Source: Novosphingobium terrae (GTDB lineage: Bacteria; Pseudomonadota; Alphaproteobacteria; Sphingomonadales; Sphingomonadaceae). Taken from it: 64,000 nt of DNA. The DNA is taken from positions 2,852,001 through 2,916,000 of the forward strand of contig NZ_JABVZR010000001.1 of assembly GCF_017163935.1 (NCBI RefSeq), given 5' to 3'. Numbering within the stretch: the first letter of the stretch is position 1; each line of letters opens with the position of its first letter. Made by a program: the position numbers and the translations under genes. The notes beneath the pieces were generated by a model that made no database searches, had not been told where the DNA came from, and saw only the letters and a list, made by a program, of their open reading frames with translations. Positions 16,658 through 27,540 of the stretch are shown here, in pieces.

Positions 16658-18115
16658 TCAGTGGATCAGGCTGGCGATGGCGGTATCAGCCAGACGGCCC
16701 AGCGGACCGGTCAGCAGATAGCCCAGCGGCGAAAGGAACACGCAGCCGATGGCGACCAGAGCGGTGTAGACCAGATCACACTTGCCACCGATCTTGCCCG
16801 AGGGCTCGTCGAAGAACATCACCTTGACGACCTTCAGATAGTAGAAGGCGCCGATGACGCTGGCAGCGATACCGATGGCGGCCAGCGGAACATAGCCCGC
16901 CTTCACCACGGCCATGAAGACCACGAACTTGCCCCAGAAGCCGAACAGCGGCGGAATGCCCGCAAGGCTGAACATCGCCATGGCCAGAGCCGCGGCCAGA
17001 CCCGGCTTCACGCGCGAGAGACCGGCCAGATCGGCGATCTTCTCGATCTGGTTGCCGTCTTCATCCGTCAGCATCAGCACCGAGACGAAGCTGACCAGCG
17101 AGGTGATCACATAGATCGCCAGATAGACCAGCATGGCCGAGCCACCCTGTGCCGTGCCCGTCGCCAGACCCAGCAGCATGAAGCCGACGTTGTTGATCGA
17201 CGAGTAAGCCAGCAGGCGCTTGATGTTGCCCTGCCCGATGGCGCCCAGCGCGCCGACCACGATCGAGGCGATGGCGGCGAACATGACGATTTGCTGCCAT
17301 GCGTCCGACTGCGTGCCGAAAGCACCCAGAGCGACACGAATGGTCAGGGCCAGAGCGGCCGCCTTGGGGGCGGTGGCGAAGAAGGTGGTGACGGGGGTCG
17401 GGGCGCCTTCATAAACGTCGGGCGTCCACATGTGGAACGGCACGGCGCTGATCTTGAAGGCGAGGCCAGCCAGCACGAAGACGATGCCGAACAGCGCGCC
17501 GGTGGTCATGCCATGGCCCAGAGCGGCGTGAATGGCGTCGAACTGGGTCGAACCGGTGAAGCCATAGGTCAGGCTGATGCCGAAGAGCAGAATGCCCGAG
17601 GCCAGCGAGCCCAGCACGAAATACTTCAGGCCCGCTTCCGCCGAACGCTCATCGGTGCGCAGCATAGCTGCCAACACGTAGGAGGCCAGCGAGTTCATTT
17701 CCAGACCGATATACAGCGTGAGCATGTCGGTGGCCGAGACCATGATCCCCATGCCCAGCGCCGCGAACAGCACCAGGATCGGGAATTCGGCGCGGTAGGT
17801 TCCCGCCTTCTCGAAGAACTTGGGGGCCACGACCAGCGTGACGGCGGCGCTCAGATAGATCAGGATCTTGGCGTAAGAGGCAAAGCCATCCTTCGAGAAC
17901 TGGCCCGAGAAGGCCGAAACCTCGGCGCCGTGGCTGCCCAGAGTCAGGGCGGGCACAGCCAGCACGCCGACAGCAGCCAGCGTGAGGATCGCGGCCAGCG
18001 AGATGGTGCGGGCGGCCTTGTCACCGCCCCATGCCGAGACGAGCAGCAGCAGCAGCCCGACGACGCTGAGGACTTCCTCGCTCAGCACGAGGCCCAGGGA
18101 TGTGAGAAGATTCAT
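16658..18115 (-). CDS. nuoN: NADH-quinone oxidoreductase subunit N
   Basis: 485 residues, an antiporter-like proton-pumping membrane subunit of complex I with about 14 helices. Conserved residues include the helix-5 glutamate region YIGLEMNSLASYVLAA and the lysine-bearing FKISAVPFHMWTPDVYEGAPT. The start overlaps the nuoM stop by one base (TAATG), so translation is coupled. Last gene of the nuo set before birA. Confidence 0.96.
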   Translation of the reverse strand: MNLLTSLGLVLSEEVLSVVGLLLLLVSAWGGDKAARTISLAAILTLAAVGVLAVPALTLGSHGAEVSAFSGQFSKDGFASYAKILIYLSAAVTLVVAPKFFEKAGTYRAEFPILVLFAALGMGIMVSATDMLTLYIGLEMNSLASYVLAAMLRTDERSAEAGLKYFVLGSLASGILLFGISLTYGFTGSTQFDAIHAALGHGMTTGALFGIVFVLAGLAFKISAVPFHMWTPDVYEGAPTPVTTFFATAPKAAALALTIRVALGAFGTQSDAWQQIVMFAAIASIVVGALGAIGQGNIKRLLAYSSINNVGFMLLGLATGTAQGGSAMLVYLAIYVITSLVSFVSVLMLTDEDGNQIEKIADLAGLSRVKPGLAAALAMAMFSLAGIPPLFGFWGKFVVFMAVVKAGYVPLAAIGIAASVIGAFYYLKVVKVMFFDEPSGKIGGKCDLVYTALVAIGCVFLSPLGYLLTGPLGRLADTAIASLIH

Positions 18116-19650
18116 TATTCAGCACTCCCCTGAGCGTGCGCTTCTTCCGCCTTGGCCTCGGGATGGCCGGCGGTGACCTGCGCGTCGCCCTTGGGCTTGG
18201 CCTGGGCGAGGCGCGCGTCGAGATGGGCGACATCGGCATGCACCGGCGCCATGAAGGTTTCGGGATAGACACCCATCCACAGCGTCAGCGCGGCGAGCGG
18301 GGCCAGCAGCAGCCACTCACGCGCGTCGATGTCGGGCATGGCGGCGGCATCAGCGTTCTTCTGCTCACCGAAAGCCACGCGGCGGTAGAGATACAGCATG
18401 TAAGCCGCACCCAGAATGATGCCGGTGGTGGAGATCAGCGCGATCCAGCTCGAAGCCTGGTAGATACCGGCCAGGGACAGGAACTCACCGACGAAGTTGG
18501 CGGTGCCGGGCAGGCCGACCGACGCCATGGTGAAGAACATGAAGAACAGCGAATACTTCGGCATGTTGATCGACAGGCCGCCGTAGCGGTTGATCTCGCG
18601 GGTGTGCAGGCGGTCATAGATGACGCCCACGCAGAGGAACAGCGCGCCCGAGACCAGACCATGCGCCAGCATGACCGCGATCGAACCTTCCAGACCCTGC
18701 TGGTTGAAGGCGAAGAGACCAACGGTCACGATGGCCATATGCGCCACCGACGAATAGGCGATCAGCTTCTTCATATCGGTCTGCACCAGAGCGACCAGCG
18801 AGGTATAGACCACCGCAACGATCGACAGGCCCCAGATCAACGGCGCGAAATAGGCCGAGGCTTCGGGGAACATGGGCAGGCTGAAGCGGATGAAACCGTA
18901 ACCACCCATCTTCAGCAGCACGCCAGCCAGAATGACCGAACCGGCGGTCGGCGCCTGAACGTGGGCGTCGGGCAGCCAGGTGTGGACCGGCCACATCGGC
19001 ATCTTCACCGCGAAGCTGGCGAAGAAGGCGAGCCACAGCCACTTCTGAGCAGCAACGGGGAAGTTGTAGGCCATCAGGGTGGGCACATCGGTGGTGCCGG
19101 CCTCATTCACCATCCACATCATCGCAATCAGCATCAACACAGAGCCGAGCAGCGTGTAGAGGAAGAACTTGTAGCTGGCGTAGATGCGATCCGCACCGCC
19201 CCAGATGCCGATGATGAGGTACATCGGGATCAGGCCGGCTTCGAACATGATGTAGAACAGGAAGATGTCCTGCGCGGTGAACACGCCGATCATCAACGTT
19301 TCGATCAGCAGGAAGGCGGCCATATATTCCGGCACGCGCTTTTCAATCGCGTGCCAGCTGGCGCCGATGCAGATCGGCATCAGCAGCACCGACAGGCCGA
19401 TCAGAGTCAGCGCGATACCGTCAATACCCAGCGCCCATTTGAAGCCCGCGAAGAGCGGAACGCTCTCCTGGAACTGCCACTGCGCGCCGCCCACTTCGAA
19501 GTGGGTCCAGAGAATGATGCCGAGGACAAAGTCCACCAGCGTGCCCGCCAGCGCGATCCAGCGCGCGCCCTTCGCATCAGCGAAGAGACATGCGATGGCC
19601 GCGACCAGCGGAACCGCCAGCATCAGCGAAAGGATTGGAAAACCGTTCAT
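18115..19650 (-). CDS. nuoM: NADH-quinone oxidoreductase subunit M
   Basis: 511 residues, an antiporter-like membrane subunit of complex I. Signatures include FEAGLIPMYLIIGIWGG (key glutamate), AFFASFAVKMPMWPVHTWLPDAHV (key lysine) and KKLIAYSSVAHM. The C-terminal 45 residues after MGVYPETF form a hydrophilic Ala/Glu/Lys/His-rich tail, longer than in E. coli. It begins 27 bases after the nuoL stop. Confidence 0.96.
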   Translation of the reverse strand: MNGFPILSLMLAVPLVAAIACLFADAKGARWIALAGTLVDFVLGIILWTHFEVGGAQWQFQESVPLFAGFKWALGIDGIALTLIGLSVLLMPICIGASWHAIEKRVPEYMAAFLLIETLMIGVFTAQDIFLFYIMFEAGLIPMYLIIGIWGGADRIYASYKFFLYTLLGSVLMLIAMMWMVNEAGTTDVPTLMAYNFPVAAQKWLWLAFFASFAVKMPMWPVHTWLPDAHVQAPTAGSVILAGVLLKMGGYGFIRFSLPMFPEASAYFAPLIWGLSIVAVVYTSLVALVQTDMKKLIAYSSVAHMAIVTVGLFAFNQQGLEGSIAVMLAHGLVSGALFLCVGVIYDRLHTREINRYGGLSINMPKYSLFFMFFTMASVGLPGTANFVGEFLSLAGIYQASSWIALISTTGIILGAAYMLYLYRRVAFGEQKNADAAAMPDIDAREWLLLAPLAALTLWMGVYPETFMAPVHADVAHLDARLAQAKPKGDAQVTAGHPEAKAEEAHAQGSAE

Positions 19651-19677
19651 TGTTTGCGTGCCCTGTCGCTGATGCCT

Positions 19678-21732
19678 TTAATGTTTCAACACCCAGGTGA
19701 CCGCAGCCACAAGGCCGACCAGCATCCACAGCGCATAGCTGGTGAGGAAGCCGGACTGCACCTTGCGTGCGCCCACCGAACCCTTGGCCACGACCCAGGC
19801 CGCGCCATCGGGGCCGAGCCCGTCGATGACAGCCTTGTCGCTCTTCCAGAAGATCTTGCCCAGGGCGAAGGCCGTGCGCACGAACAGGAAGTCATAGAGT
19901 TCGTCGAAGAACCACTTGTTGTAGACGAAGGTGTGCAGCGGCTTGAACGCCTTGACGAAGGCCGCGGGGATGCTGGGAACCTTGAGATAGCAGACCCATG
20001 CGGTAATCGCGCCGATCAGCATCACGATGAAGGGAGCCAGCTTGATCGAGGCGGGCAGATGCTCTGCCGCTTCAGCCAGTTCCGTGTTGAACACCAGCGC
20101 ACCGCGCCAGAATTCGGGGGCTCCTTCGATGCCGGTGAAGGCATGGTGGAAGATGGCGCCCGCGAAGACCGCACCGAAGCTGAGGATCGCCAGCGGGATC
20201 ATCATGACCAGCGGGCTTTCATGCGGGTGATAACCGGCGGTGCCGTCATCATCATGCTTGTGGCCGTGAGCATAGTCGTGGTGATCGTGGCCATGCGCGT
20301 GATCGTCGTGACCATGCCCATGAGCATCGTGAACAGCGTGCTGGATATGCTCCGACTGGTTCCAGCGCGGCTTGCCGAAGAAGGTGAGGAACACCAGACG
20401 CCACGAGTAGAAGCTGGTCAGCAGGGCCGCGATGATGCCCATCCAGGCCGCGAAGTGACCAAGACCAGTGCCCTTGGCATAGGCGGCCTCGATGATCGCG
20501 TCCTTCGAGTAGAAGCCGGCGAAACCGCCGATTTCCTCAAGGCCGACGCCGGTGATGGCCAGCGTGCCCGCCATCATTGCCGCGAAGGTCCAGGGGATCT
20601 TCTTCCACAGGCCACCATAGTAACGCATGTCCTGCTCGTGATGCATGGCATGGATCACCGAACCGGCGCCCAGGAACAGCAGAGCCTTGAAGAAGGCGTG
20701 CGTGAAGAGGTGGAACATGGCCGGGCCAAAAGCGCCCACGCCAGCGGCGAAGAACATGTAACCCAGCTGCGAGCAGGTCGAGTAGGCGATGACGCGCTTG
20801 ATATCCCACTGCGTCGTGCCGATGGTGGCAGCGAAGAAGCAGGTGGCAGCGCCCACGAAGGTGACGACATGCAGCGCGGTCTCGCTCTCGACGAAGAGCG
20901 GCGAGAGGCGGCACACCATGAACACGCCGGCGGTCACCATGGTGGCCGCGTGGATCAGCGCCGACACAGGGGTCGGGCCTTCCATGGCGTCGGGAAGCCA
21001 GGTGTGCAGGCCGAGCTGGGCCGACTTGCCCATCGCGCCGATGAACAGCAGCAGGCAGAGCACGGTCAGCGTGTCGACACGGTAGCCGAGGAAACCGATG
21101 GTCGAACCGGCATAGTCATGCGCATGAGCCAGGATTTCGGGGATCGACACCGTCTTGAAGACGAGGAAGACGCCGAAGATGCCCATCATGAAGCCAAGGT
21201 CGCCCACGCGGTTGACCACGAAAGCCTTGATGGCGGCAGCGCCGGCCGAAGGCTTGCGGAACCAGAAGCCGATCAGCAGATACGAGGCCAGACCCACGCC
21301 TTCCCAGCCGAAGAACATCTGGACCAGATTGTTGGCCGTGACGAGCATCAGCATCGCGAAGGTGAACAGCGAGAGATAGGCGAAGAAGCGCGGCTGATCC
21401 GGCTCTTCATCCATGTAACCCCAGCTGTAGAGGTGGACCAGGCTCGACACGCTGGTGATGACCACCAGCATGACGGCGGTCAGCGTATCGACGCGCAGTT
21501 CCCAGTTGAACTGCAGACCGCCCGACTGAACCCAGTTCAGGACCGGAGTCACCGAGGGTTCAGCATGGCCGCCCAAAAAGGAAAGAAAGATCGGCCAGGA
21601 CAGGAAGCAGGACAGGAACAGACCGCCGGTCGTGATGACCTTGGCCGGGATCTTGCCCAGCGCCTTGTTGCCAAGGCCCGCGATCGCCGCCGCCAGAAGC
21701 GGGACGAAAACGATGAAGAGGATAGGATGCAC
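19678..21732 (-). CDS. nuoL: NADH-quinone oxidoreductase subunit L, with His-rich loop
   Basis: 684 residues, the distal antiporter-like subunit of complex I carrying the long lateral helix. Motifs are FFGWEGVGLASYLLIGFW (key glutamate), GKSAQLGLHTWLPDAMEGPTPVSALIHAATMV and KRVIAYSTCSQLGYM. Between the antiporter core and the last helices, about residues 460-505, lies a loop with about 16 histidines in 43 residues (HGHGHDDHAHGHDHHD and more). The start is GTG 21732, preceded by AAGGGG. nuoK ends six bases upstream. Confidence 0.96.
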   Translation of the reverse strand: MHPILFIVFVPLLAAAIAGLGNKALGKIPAKVITTGGLFLSCFLSWPIFLSFLGGHAEPSVTPVLNWVQSGGLQFNWELRVDTLTAVMLVVITSVSSLVHLYSWGYMDEEPDQPRFFAYLSLFTFAMLMLVTANNLVQMFFGWEGVGLASYLLIGFWFRKPSAGAAAIKAFVVNRVGDLGFMMGIFGVFLVFKTVSIPEILAHAHDYAGSTIGFLGYRVDTLTVLCLLLFIGAMGKSAQLGLHTWLPDAMEGPTPVSALIHAATMVTAGVFMVCRLSPLFVESETALHVVTFVGAATCFFAATIGTTQWDIKRVIAYSTCSQLGYMFFAAGVGAFGPAMFHLFTHAFFKALLFLGAGSVIHAMHHEQDMRYYGGLWKKIPWTFAAMMAGTLAITGVGLEEIGGFAGFYSKDAIIEAAYAKGTGLGHFAAWMGIIAALLTSFYSWRLVFLTFFGKPRWNQSEHIQHAVHDAHGHGHDDHAHGHDHHDYAHGHKHDDDGTAGYHPHESPLVMMIPLAILSFGAVFAGAIFHHAFTGIEGAPEFWRGALVFNTELAEAAEHLPASIKLAPFIVMLIGAITAWVCYLKVPSIPAAFVKAFKPLHTFVYNKWFFDELYDFLFVRTAFALGKIFWKSDKAVIDGLGPDGAAWVVAKGSVGARKVQSGFLTSYALWMLVGLVAAVTWVLKH

Positions 21733-21738
21733 GAAGAT

Positions 21739-22044
21739 TTACCCCTTCATCCGGTTGACGTCGTCCACGGCGATGGTGCCGCGGCCACGGAAGTAGATCA
21801 CGAGGATCGCAAGACCGATCGCCGCCTCGCCCGCCGCAACGGTGAGCACGAACATCGCGAAGATCTGGCCCACGAGATCGTGGAGGAAGGCGCTGAAGGC
21901 CACCAGATTGATGTTCACCGACAGAAGGATCAGTTCGATCGCCATCAGGATGATGATGATGTTCTTGCGGTTGAGGAAGATCCCCAGCACGCCCAGCACG
22001 AAAAGCACCGAGCTGACGAAGACGTAATGTCCGATCGTAATCAC
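21739..22044 (-). CDS. nuoK: NADH-quinone oxidoreductase subunit K
   Basis: 101 residues with three membrane helices. Conserved intramembrane glutamates are in [15 protein letters not shown] and [16 protein letters not shown] 22044 is chosen as start: AAGGAG lies six bases upstream and the protein then matches the usual NuoK length. The longer open frame to 22158 would only add nuoJ-coding sequence read in another frame. Confidence 0.95.
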   Translation of the reverse strand: MITIGHYVFVSSVLFVLGVLGIFLNRKNIIIILMAIELILLSVNINLVAFSAFLHDLVGQIFAMFVLTVAAGEAAIGLAILVIYFRGRGTIAVDDVNRMKG

Positions 22045-22054
22045 AGTCGTCTCC

Positions 22055-22672
22055 TTACAGCTCGACGCCCTGCCCGCTCGCGGGCTTGAGGTTGACAGTC
22101 GCGTCCTCGGGACGGCGGGCGACCTGCTTCGAGATGTTCTGGGTGCGCACGTCACCACGCTTGCGGTGAGTCAGCACAATCGCGCCGATCATGGAGACCA
22201 GCAGGATCACGCCCGAAGCTTCGAACAGGAAGATGTAGCGCGAATAGAGCAGCGCACCGATGGCGGCGGTGTTCGACAGACCGGCGGGGGTGGCCCCCTG
22301 CCCGTCAGCCACGCCCAGCACCAGAGCGCCGGACTTGACCGCGCCCGTGCCGATCAGCAGCTCGGCGACCAGCGCCAGAGCGATCAGCAGGCCGAGCGGC
22401 GCATTCTGCACGAAACCGGCCCGCAGCGTGGCGAAGTCGATGTCGAGCATCATGACCACGAAGAGGAACAGCACCGCGACGGCGCCCACGTAAACGATAA
22501 CCAGCAGCATGGCGATGAATTCAGCGCCGACCAGAACCATCAGGCCCGCGGCGTTGAAGAAAGCCAGGATCAGCCACAGCACCGAATGGACCGGGTTGCG
22601 CGCGAGGATCGTCGCGAGGCCCGAGACGATCACCAGCGTGGCAAACAGATAAAAAGCAAGAAGTTGGATCAT
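22055..22672 (-). CDS. nuoJ: NADH-quinone oxidoreductase subunit J
   Basis: 205 residues with five membrane helices; part of the proton-transfer E-channel at the quinone end of complex I. Family features are [20 protein letters not shown], the [28 protein letters not shown] helix with its pi-bulge region, and a soluble tail after [12 protein letters not shown]. It ends 10 bases before the nuoK start. Confidence 0.95.
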   Translation of the reverse strand: MIQLLAFYLFATLVIVSGLATILARNPVHSVLWLILAFFNAAGLMVLVGAEFIAMLLVIVYVGAVAVLFLFVVMMLDIDFATLRAGFVQNAPLGLLIALALVAELLIGTGAVKSGALVLGVADGQGATPAGLSNTAAIGALLYSRYIFLFEASGVILLVSMIGAIVLTHRKRGDVRTQNISKQVARRPEDATVNLKPASGQGVEL

Positions 22673-22683
22673 GGCGCGGCCCC

Positions 22684-23169
22684 TTAACGATAGGGCGCAT
22701 CGGCTTCAAGGTTCGCGGCAATCGCCCGCTCCCACTTGTCGCCGTTGGCCAGAAGTTTCGCCTTGTCATAGAGCAGTTCTTCGCGCGATTCCGTCGCGTA
22801 CTCGAAGTTCGGCCCCTCGACCACGGCATCGACCGGGCAGGCTTCCTGACAGAAGCCGCAGAAGATGCACTTGGTCATGTCAATATCGTAGCGCGTGGTA
22901 CGGCGGCTGCCGTCATCGCGCGGCTGCGATTCAATGGTGATCGCCTGAGCGGGGCACACGGCCTCGCACAGCTTGCACGCGATGCAGCGCTCTTCCCCGT
23001 TGGGGTAGCGGCGCAGCGCATGCTCACCACGGAAACGCGGCGAAAGCGGGTTCTTCTCGAAAGGATAGTTGATGGTCGCCTTGGGCTTGAAGAAATACTT
23101 CAAGGTCAAGGTGTGAGCCTTCACGAACTCCCAGAGGGTGAAGCTCTTGACGAGCTGAGCGACTGTCAT
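22684..23169 (-). CDS. nuoI: NADH-quinone oxidoreductase subunit I
   Basis: 161 residues carrying the two [4Fe-4S] clusters N6a and N6b, seen as [15 protein letters not shown] and [15 protein letters not shown]. It transfers electrons from NuoG towards NuoB. ATG 23169 overlaps the nuoH stop as ATGA, so the longer open frame (to 23196) is not needed. Confidence 0.96.
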   Translation of the reverse strand: MTVAQLVKSFTLWEFVKAHTLTLKYFFKPKATINYPFEKNPLSPRFRGEHALRRYPNGEERCIACKLCEAVCPAQAITIESQPRDDGSRRTTRYDIDMTKCIFCGFCQEACPVDAVVEGPNFEYATESREELLYDKAKLLANGDKWERAIAANLEADAPYR

Positions 23170-24230
23170 GCGAAGTGCCCCGTTGCCATCAGCCAACCGC
23201 TGACGAGGAAGACGAAGAAAAGCGAAACCGGCAGGAAGACCTTCCAGCCCAGACGCATCAGCTGGTCATAGCGATAGCGCGGGACGGTGGCCTTGACCCA
23301 GCTGAACACGAAGAAGCCGAAAGCGATCTTGAGCAGCAGCCAGATGATGCCGGGCACGGCGTAAAGCAGGGGAATTTCCAGCGGCGGCAGGTAACCGCCC
23401 CAGAACAGCGTGGCGTTCAGCGCGCACATCAGCAGCACGTTGCCATATTCGCCGAGCCAGAACAGCGCGAAGGCCATCGAGGAATATTCGGTCTGGTAAC
23501 CGGCGACGAGTTCCGATTCCGCTTCGGCCAGATCGAAAGGCGCGCGCTGGGTTTCGGCCATGCCCGAAATCAGGAACATCACCCACATCGGGAACAGCAG
23601 CGGGTTGAACGCGAAGCCGTTGAAGAAGCCGAAGACATGGCCCTTCTGCGCCTGAACGATGGCGTCCATATTGAAGGACCCCGCCCACAGCACCACGCAG
23701 ATCAGGATGAAGCCGATCGAGACTTCATAGGAGATCATCTGGGCCGAAGCGCGCATCGCCGAGAAGAAGGGATACTTCGAGTTCGACGCCCAACCGGCCA
23801 TGATCGTGCCGTAAACACCCAGCGAGGAAATCGCGAGGATGTAGAGCAGGCCGACATTGATGTTGGCCAGAATGGCGTTGGAATTGAAGGGGATAACGGC
23901 CCAGGCCAGCAGCGCCACCGTGAAGGTGACGATCGGGCCGATCAGGAACAGGCCCTTGTTGGCCGCCGAAGGAATGATGGTTTCCTGCAGGAACACCTTC
24001 AGACCGTCCGCGAAGGACTGCAGCAGGCCGAGCGGGCCGACCACGTTGGGACCACGGCGCAGCGCCATGGCGGCCCAGATCTTGCGGTCGACGTAAATCA
24101 CCATGGCGACCGAGAGCATCACCGGCAGACAGATGGCCAGAATGCAGACGACGGTGGCGATCAGGAAGGCCAGATCATGGCCCATCCCCCAGCTTTCGAA
24201 AAGCTGGGTCGGGGGTCGGAAAAAGCTCAT
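23166..24230 (-). CDS. nuoH: NADH-quinone oxidoreductase subunit H
   Basis: 354 residues with eight membrane helices; forms the quinone-binding cavity with NuoB and NuoD. Conserved segments are [37 protein letters not shown], the acidic loop [20 protein letters not shown] and [15 protein letters not shown]. It overlaps the upstream nuoG by four bases (ATGA) and nuoI downstream likewise. Confidence 0.97.
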   Translation of the reverse strand: MSFFRPPTQLFESWGMGHDLAFLIATVVCILAICLPVMLSVAMVIYVDRKIWAAMALRRGPNVVGPLGLLQSFADGLKVFLQETIIPSAANKGLFLIGPIVTFTVALLAWAVIPFNSNAILANINVGLLYILAISSLGVYGTIMAGWASNSKYPFFSAMRASAQMISYEVSIGFILICVVLWAGSFNMDAIVQAQKGHVFGFFNGFAFNPLLFPMWVMFLISGMAETQRAPFDLAEAESELVAGYQTEYSSMAFALFWLGEYGNVLLMCALNATLFWGGYLPPLEIPLLYAVPGIIWLLLKIAFGFFVFSWVKATVPRYRYDQLMRLGWKVFLPVSLFFVFLVSGWLMATGHFA

Positions 24231-26242
24231 TCTGCGGCCTCCGCCTGGATCTCGCCGTGCAGCAGTTCAGCCGAGCAACGCTGAAGCGTCTCGCTGGCCC
24301 GCGCGATCGGGTTGGTCAGATAGAAATCGGCGATCGGATAGGCGATCTCGCCGGCAGCTTCACCGCCACCAGCAGGCAGAGCGCCGTAATCGACCAGACC
24401 TTCTTCACCGAAAGCGGCATATTCGGCAACCAGCGTCGAGCGCAGCTCGGCAAAGCTGTCGAAGCCCACATTCACGCCGAAAGCGTCAGCCAGAGCGCGC
24501 AGGATCGTCCAATCCTCACGGGCCTGACCCGGAGCGAAGACGGCGCGCTCGCCATACTGCACCCGGCCCTCGGTGTTGACATAGGTGCCGTCCTTCTCGG
24601 TGAAGGCGGCGCCGGGCAGGATGATGTCGGCGGCGTGAGCGCCCTTGTCACCGTGATGGCCGATGTAGACGACCATGCTGTTGGCAAACTTGCTGTAATC
24701 CACCTCATCGGCGCCCAGCGAGAAGACCAGCTTCGGCGCGGCGGCGACCAGATCGGCGATACCGCCCTTCTGAGCGTAACCCAGCATCAGGCCGGCCATG
24801 CGGCTGGCGGCCATATGCAGAACGTTGAAGCCGTTCCACACCGAACCGTCTTCCAGCGTGCGCACCAGATTGAACTTGGCGACCAGCGACAGAGCCGCGC
24901 CCAGCGCGTTCTTGGCCAGAGCCGCCCCGCCCAGGATCACAGCCGGACGCTGGGCAGCACCCAGTGCATCGGCCACATGCTGAGGCAGATTGTTCAGGAT
25001 CGCGGCATCGGCGCCCAGGAATTCGGCCGGATAGGTCGTTTCCCATGCGGGGCCGATGATGAAGACCTTCGCGCCCTTCTTCACCGCCTTGCGCAGGCGG
25101 ACGTTGAGCAGCGGAGCCTCGTTGCGGATCTGGCTGCCGACGATCAGGATCGCGTCAGCGCTCTCGATGCCGGTGAAGGTGGTGTTGAAGTTCACCGCCG
25201 CCAGATTGGAGCAATCATAGGCGAGCCCCGTCTGTCGGCCTTCCAGCAGATGCGAACCCAGCGCGTTCACCAGCTTCTTGGCGGCGAACATGGTCTCGGC
25301 ATCGAGCAGGTCACCAGCAATCGCGGCCACCGAATGACCGGGATTGATGCTGGCAACAGCGTGCAGCGCCTCTTCCCAGCTCGCCACGGTCAGCTTGCCG
25401 TCGCGGCGGATCCAGGGGCGATCGAGGCGGCGCTTGGTCAGGCCTTCAACCTGATAGCGGCCCTTGTCGCTCAGCCATTCCTCGTTCACGTCGTCATTGT
25501 TGCGCGGCAGAACGCGCAGCACTTCGCGACCGCGCGCATCGATGCGGATGTTGGCGCCGGTGGCGTCCGACACGTCGATGCCCAGCGTCTTCTTCAGTTC
25601 CCAGGGACGGGCTTCGAAGGCGTAGGGGCGCGAGGTGAGCGCGCCAACCGGGCACAGATCGATGACATTGGCCGAAAGCTCATGCGTCGCGGCCTTTTCC
25701 AGATAGGTCGTGATCTGCATGTTTTCGCCGCGATAGAGCGCGCCGATCTCATCCACACCAGCGATTTCCTCGCTGAAACGGACGCAGCGCGTGCACTGGA
25801 TGCAGCGCGTCATCACCGTCTTGATCAGCGGGCCCATATACTTCTCGGTCACCGCGCGCTTGTGCTCGTGGTAACGCGAGTGGCCGCGGCCATAGGCTAC
25901 GGATTGGTCCTGAAGGTCGCATTCGCCGCCCTGATCGCAGATCGGGCAGTCGAGCGGGTGGTTGATGAGGAGGAACTCCATCACCCCTTCCCGCGCCTTC
26001 TTGACCATCTCGCTGTCGGTGCGGATCACCTGACCTTCTGCGGCGGGCAGCGCGCAGCTGGCCTGCGGCTTGGGCGGTCCGGGCTTCACTTCCACCAGGC
26101 ACATGCGGCAGTTGCCGGCGATGCTCAGGCGCTCGTGATAGCAGAAGCGGGGGATTTCCTTGCCGGCCAGCTCGCAGGCCTGCAGGACGGTGGCGCCCGC
26201 AGGAACTTCGAGTTCGACGCCGTCGACTGTGACCTTGGGCAT
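24227..26242 (-). CDS. nuoG: NADH-quinone oxidoreductase subunit G
   Basis: 671 residues, the large iron-sulfur subunit of the peripheral arm. An N-terminal [2Fe-2S] ferredoxin domain ([15 protein letters not shown], then ASC), a His/Cys cluster N5 site ([18 protein letters not shown]) and N4 cysteines ([10 protein letters not shown] ... CPVGALTS) are followed by a molybdopterin-oxidoreductase-like domain with no expected cofactor. ATG 26242 overlaps the nuoF stop by one base. The longer frame to 26335 lies inside nuoF. Confidence 0.96.
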   Translation of the reverse strand: MPKVTVDGVELEVPAGATVLQACELAGKEIPRFCYHERLSIAGNCRMCLVEVKPGPPKPQASCALPAAEGQVIRTDSEMVKKAREGVMEFLLINHPLDCPICDQGGECDLQDQSVAYGRGHSRYHEHKRAVTEKYMGPLIKTVMTRCIQCTRCVRFSEEIAGVDEIGALYRGENMQITTYLEKAATHELSANVIDLCPVGALTSRPYAFEARPWELKKTLGIDVSDATGANIRIDARGREVLRVLPRNNDDVNEEWLSDKGRYQVEGLTKRRLDRPWIRRDGKLTVASWEEALHAVASINPGHSVAAIAGDLLDAETMFAAKKLVNALGSHLLEGRQTGLAYDCSNLAAVNFNTTFTGIESADAILIVGSQIRNEAPLLNVRLRKAVKKGAKVFIIGPAWETTYPAEFLGADAAILNNLPQHVADALGAAQRPAVILGGAALAKNALGAALSLVAKFNLVRTLEDGSVWNGFNVLHMAASRMAGLMLGYAQKGGIADLVAAAPKLVFSLGADEVDYSKFANSMVVYIGHHGDKGAHAADIILPGAAFTEKDGTYVNTEGRVQYGERAVFAPGQAREDWTILRALADAFGVNVGFDSFAELRSTLVAEYAAFGEEGLVDYGALPAGGGEAAGEIAYPIADFYLTNPIARASETLQRCSAELLHGEIQAEAAE

Positions 26243-27537
26243 TACTCGGCTGCCTCTTGCAGCGCACCGCCCTTGGCGGCGATGCGACGTTCCATCTCGG
26301 GGCGGAAGTGCTTGATCAGGCCCTGGATCGGCCATGCGGCCGCGTCACCCAGAGCGCAGATGGTGTGGCCTTCGACCTGCTTGGTCACGTTGAACAGCAT
26401 GTCGATTTCCTCGACCGCCGCGTCACCCGTGCGCATGCGCTCCATCACGCGCCACATCCAGCCCGTGCCTTCGCGGCAGGGAGTGCACTGGCCGCAGCTC
26501 TCATGCTTGTAGAAGTAGCTGATGCGGCTGATGGCGCGCACGATGTCGGTGGACTTGTCCATCACGATCACGGCAGCGGTGCCCAGACCCGAACCGACAG
26601 CCTTGAGGCCATCGAAGTCCATCGGGCAGTCCATGATCTCGGCAGCCGGCACCAGCGGCACCGACGAACCGCCGGGGATCACCGCCAGCAGATTGTCCCA
26701 ACCGCCGCGAATGCCGCCGCAGTGCTTTTCGATCAGCTCGCGGAAGGAGATGCTCATCTCTTCCTCGACCACGCAAGGACGGTCGACGTGCCCGCTGATC
26801 TGGAAGAGCTTGGTGCCCTTGTTGTTTTCGCGACCGAAGCTGGCGAACCAACCGGCGCCACGGCGCAGGATGGTGGGCGCCACGGCGATCGATTCCACAT
26901 TGTTCACCGTGGTCGGGCAGCCATAGAGGCCGGCACCGGCAGGGAACGGGGGCTTCAGACGGGGCTGGCCCTTCTTGCCCTCGATGCTCTCGATCATCGC
27001 GGTTTCTTCGCCGCAGATGTAGGCGCCCGCGCCGCGATGGACGAAGACGTCGTAATCATAGCCCGAACCGCAGGCGTTCTTGCCGATCAGGCCCGCGTCA
27101 TAGGCTTCGGCCACGGCGGCGAACATGGTTTCGGCTTCGCGGATGTATTCGCCGCGAATGTAGATGTAGGCCGCGCGGGCCCCCATCGCGAAACCGGCGA
27201 CCAGCGCGCCTTCGATCAGCTTGTGCGGATCGTGGCGCAGGATCTCGCGATCCTTGCACGAGCCGGGCTCGGATTCGTCGGCGTTGATGACCAGGAAGCT
27301 GGGACGACCGTCGCGGCTTTCCTTGGGCATGAAGCTCCACTTCATGCCGGTGGGGAAGCCGGCGCCACCGCGCCCGCGCAGCCCCGAATCCTTCATCTCC
27401 TGGATGATGCCGTCACGGCCCTTTTCCAGCAGCGCCTTGGTGTTGTCCCAGTCGCCACGCTTGCGGGCAGCGTCCAGATTCCACGGCTGATAGCCGTAGA
27501 GGTTGGTGAAAATGCGATCCTTGTCCTGAAGGGCCAT
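26242..27537 (-). CDS. nuoF: NADH-quinone oxidoreductase subunit F
   Basis: 431 residues; the NADH- and FMN-binding subunit with cluster N3. The nucleotide-binding motif [16 protein letters not shown], the FMN-site segment [14 protein letters not shown] and the cluster cysteines [12 protein letters not shown] ... HTICALGDA are all present. It starts three bases after the nuoE stop and overlaps nuoG by one base. Confidence 0.97.
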   Translation of the reverse strand: MALQDKDRIFTNLYGYQPWNLDAARKRGDWDNTKALLEKGRDGIIQEMKDSGLRGRGGAGFPTGMKWSFMPKESRDGRPSFLVINADESEPGSCKDREILRHDPHKLIEGALVAGFAMGARAAYIYIRGEYIREAETMFAAVAEAYDAGLIGKNACGSGYDYDVFVHRGAGAYICGEETAMIESIEGKKGQPRLKPPFPAGAGLYGCPTTVNNVESIAVAPTILRRGAGWFASFGRENNKGTKLFQISGHVDRPCVVEEEMSISFRELIEKHCGGIRGGWDNLLAVIPGGSSVPLVPAAEIMDCPMDFDGLKAVGSGLGTAAVIVMDKSTDIVRAISRISYFYKHESCGQCTPCREGTGWMWRVMERMRTGDAAVEEIDMLFNVTKQVEGHTICALGDAAAWPIQGLIKHFRPEMERRIAAKGGALQEAAE

Positions 27538-27540
27538 GAC

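Noticed and set aside
18136..22089. A 1317-codon plus-strand open frame across nuoM, nuoL and nuoK
   Set aside because: It is antisense to three verified complex I genes and has typical shadow composition (Gln/Arg/His/Asp rich).
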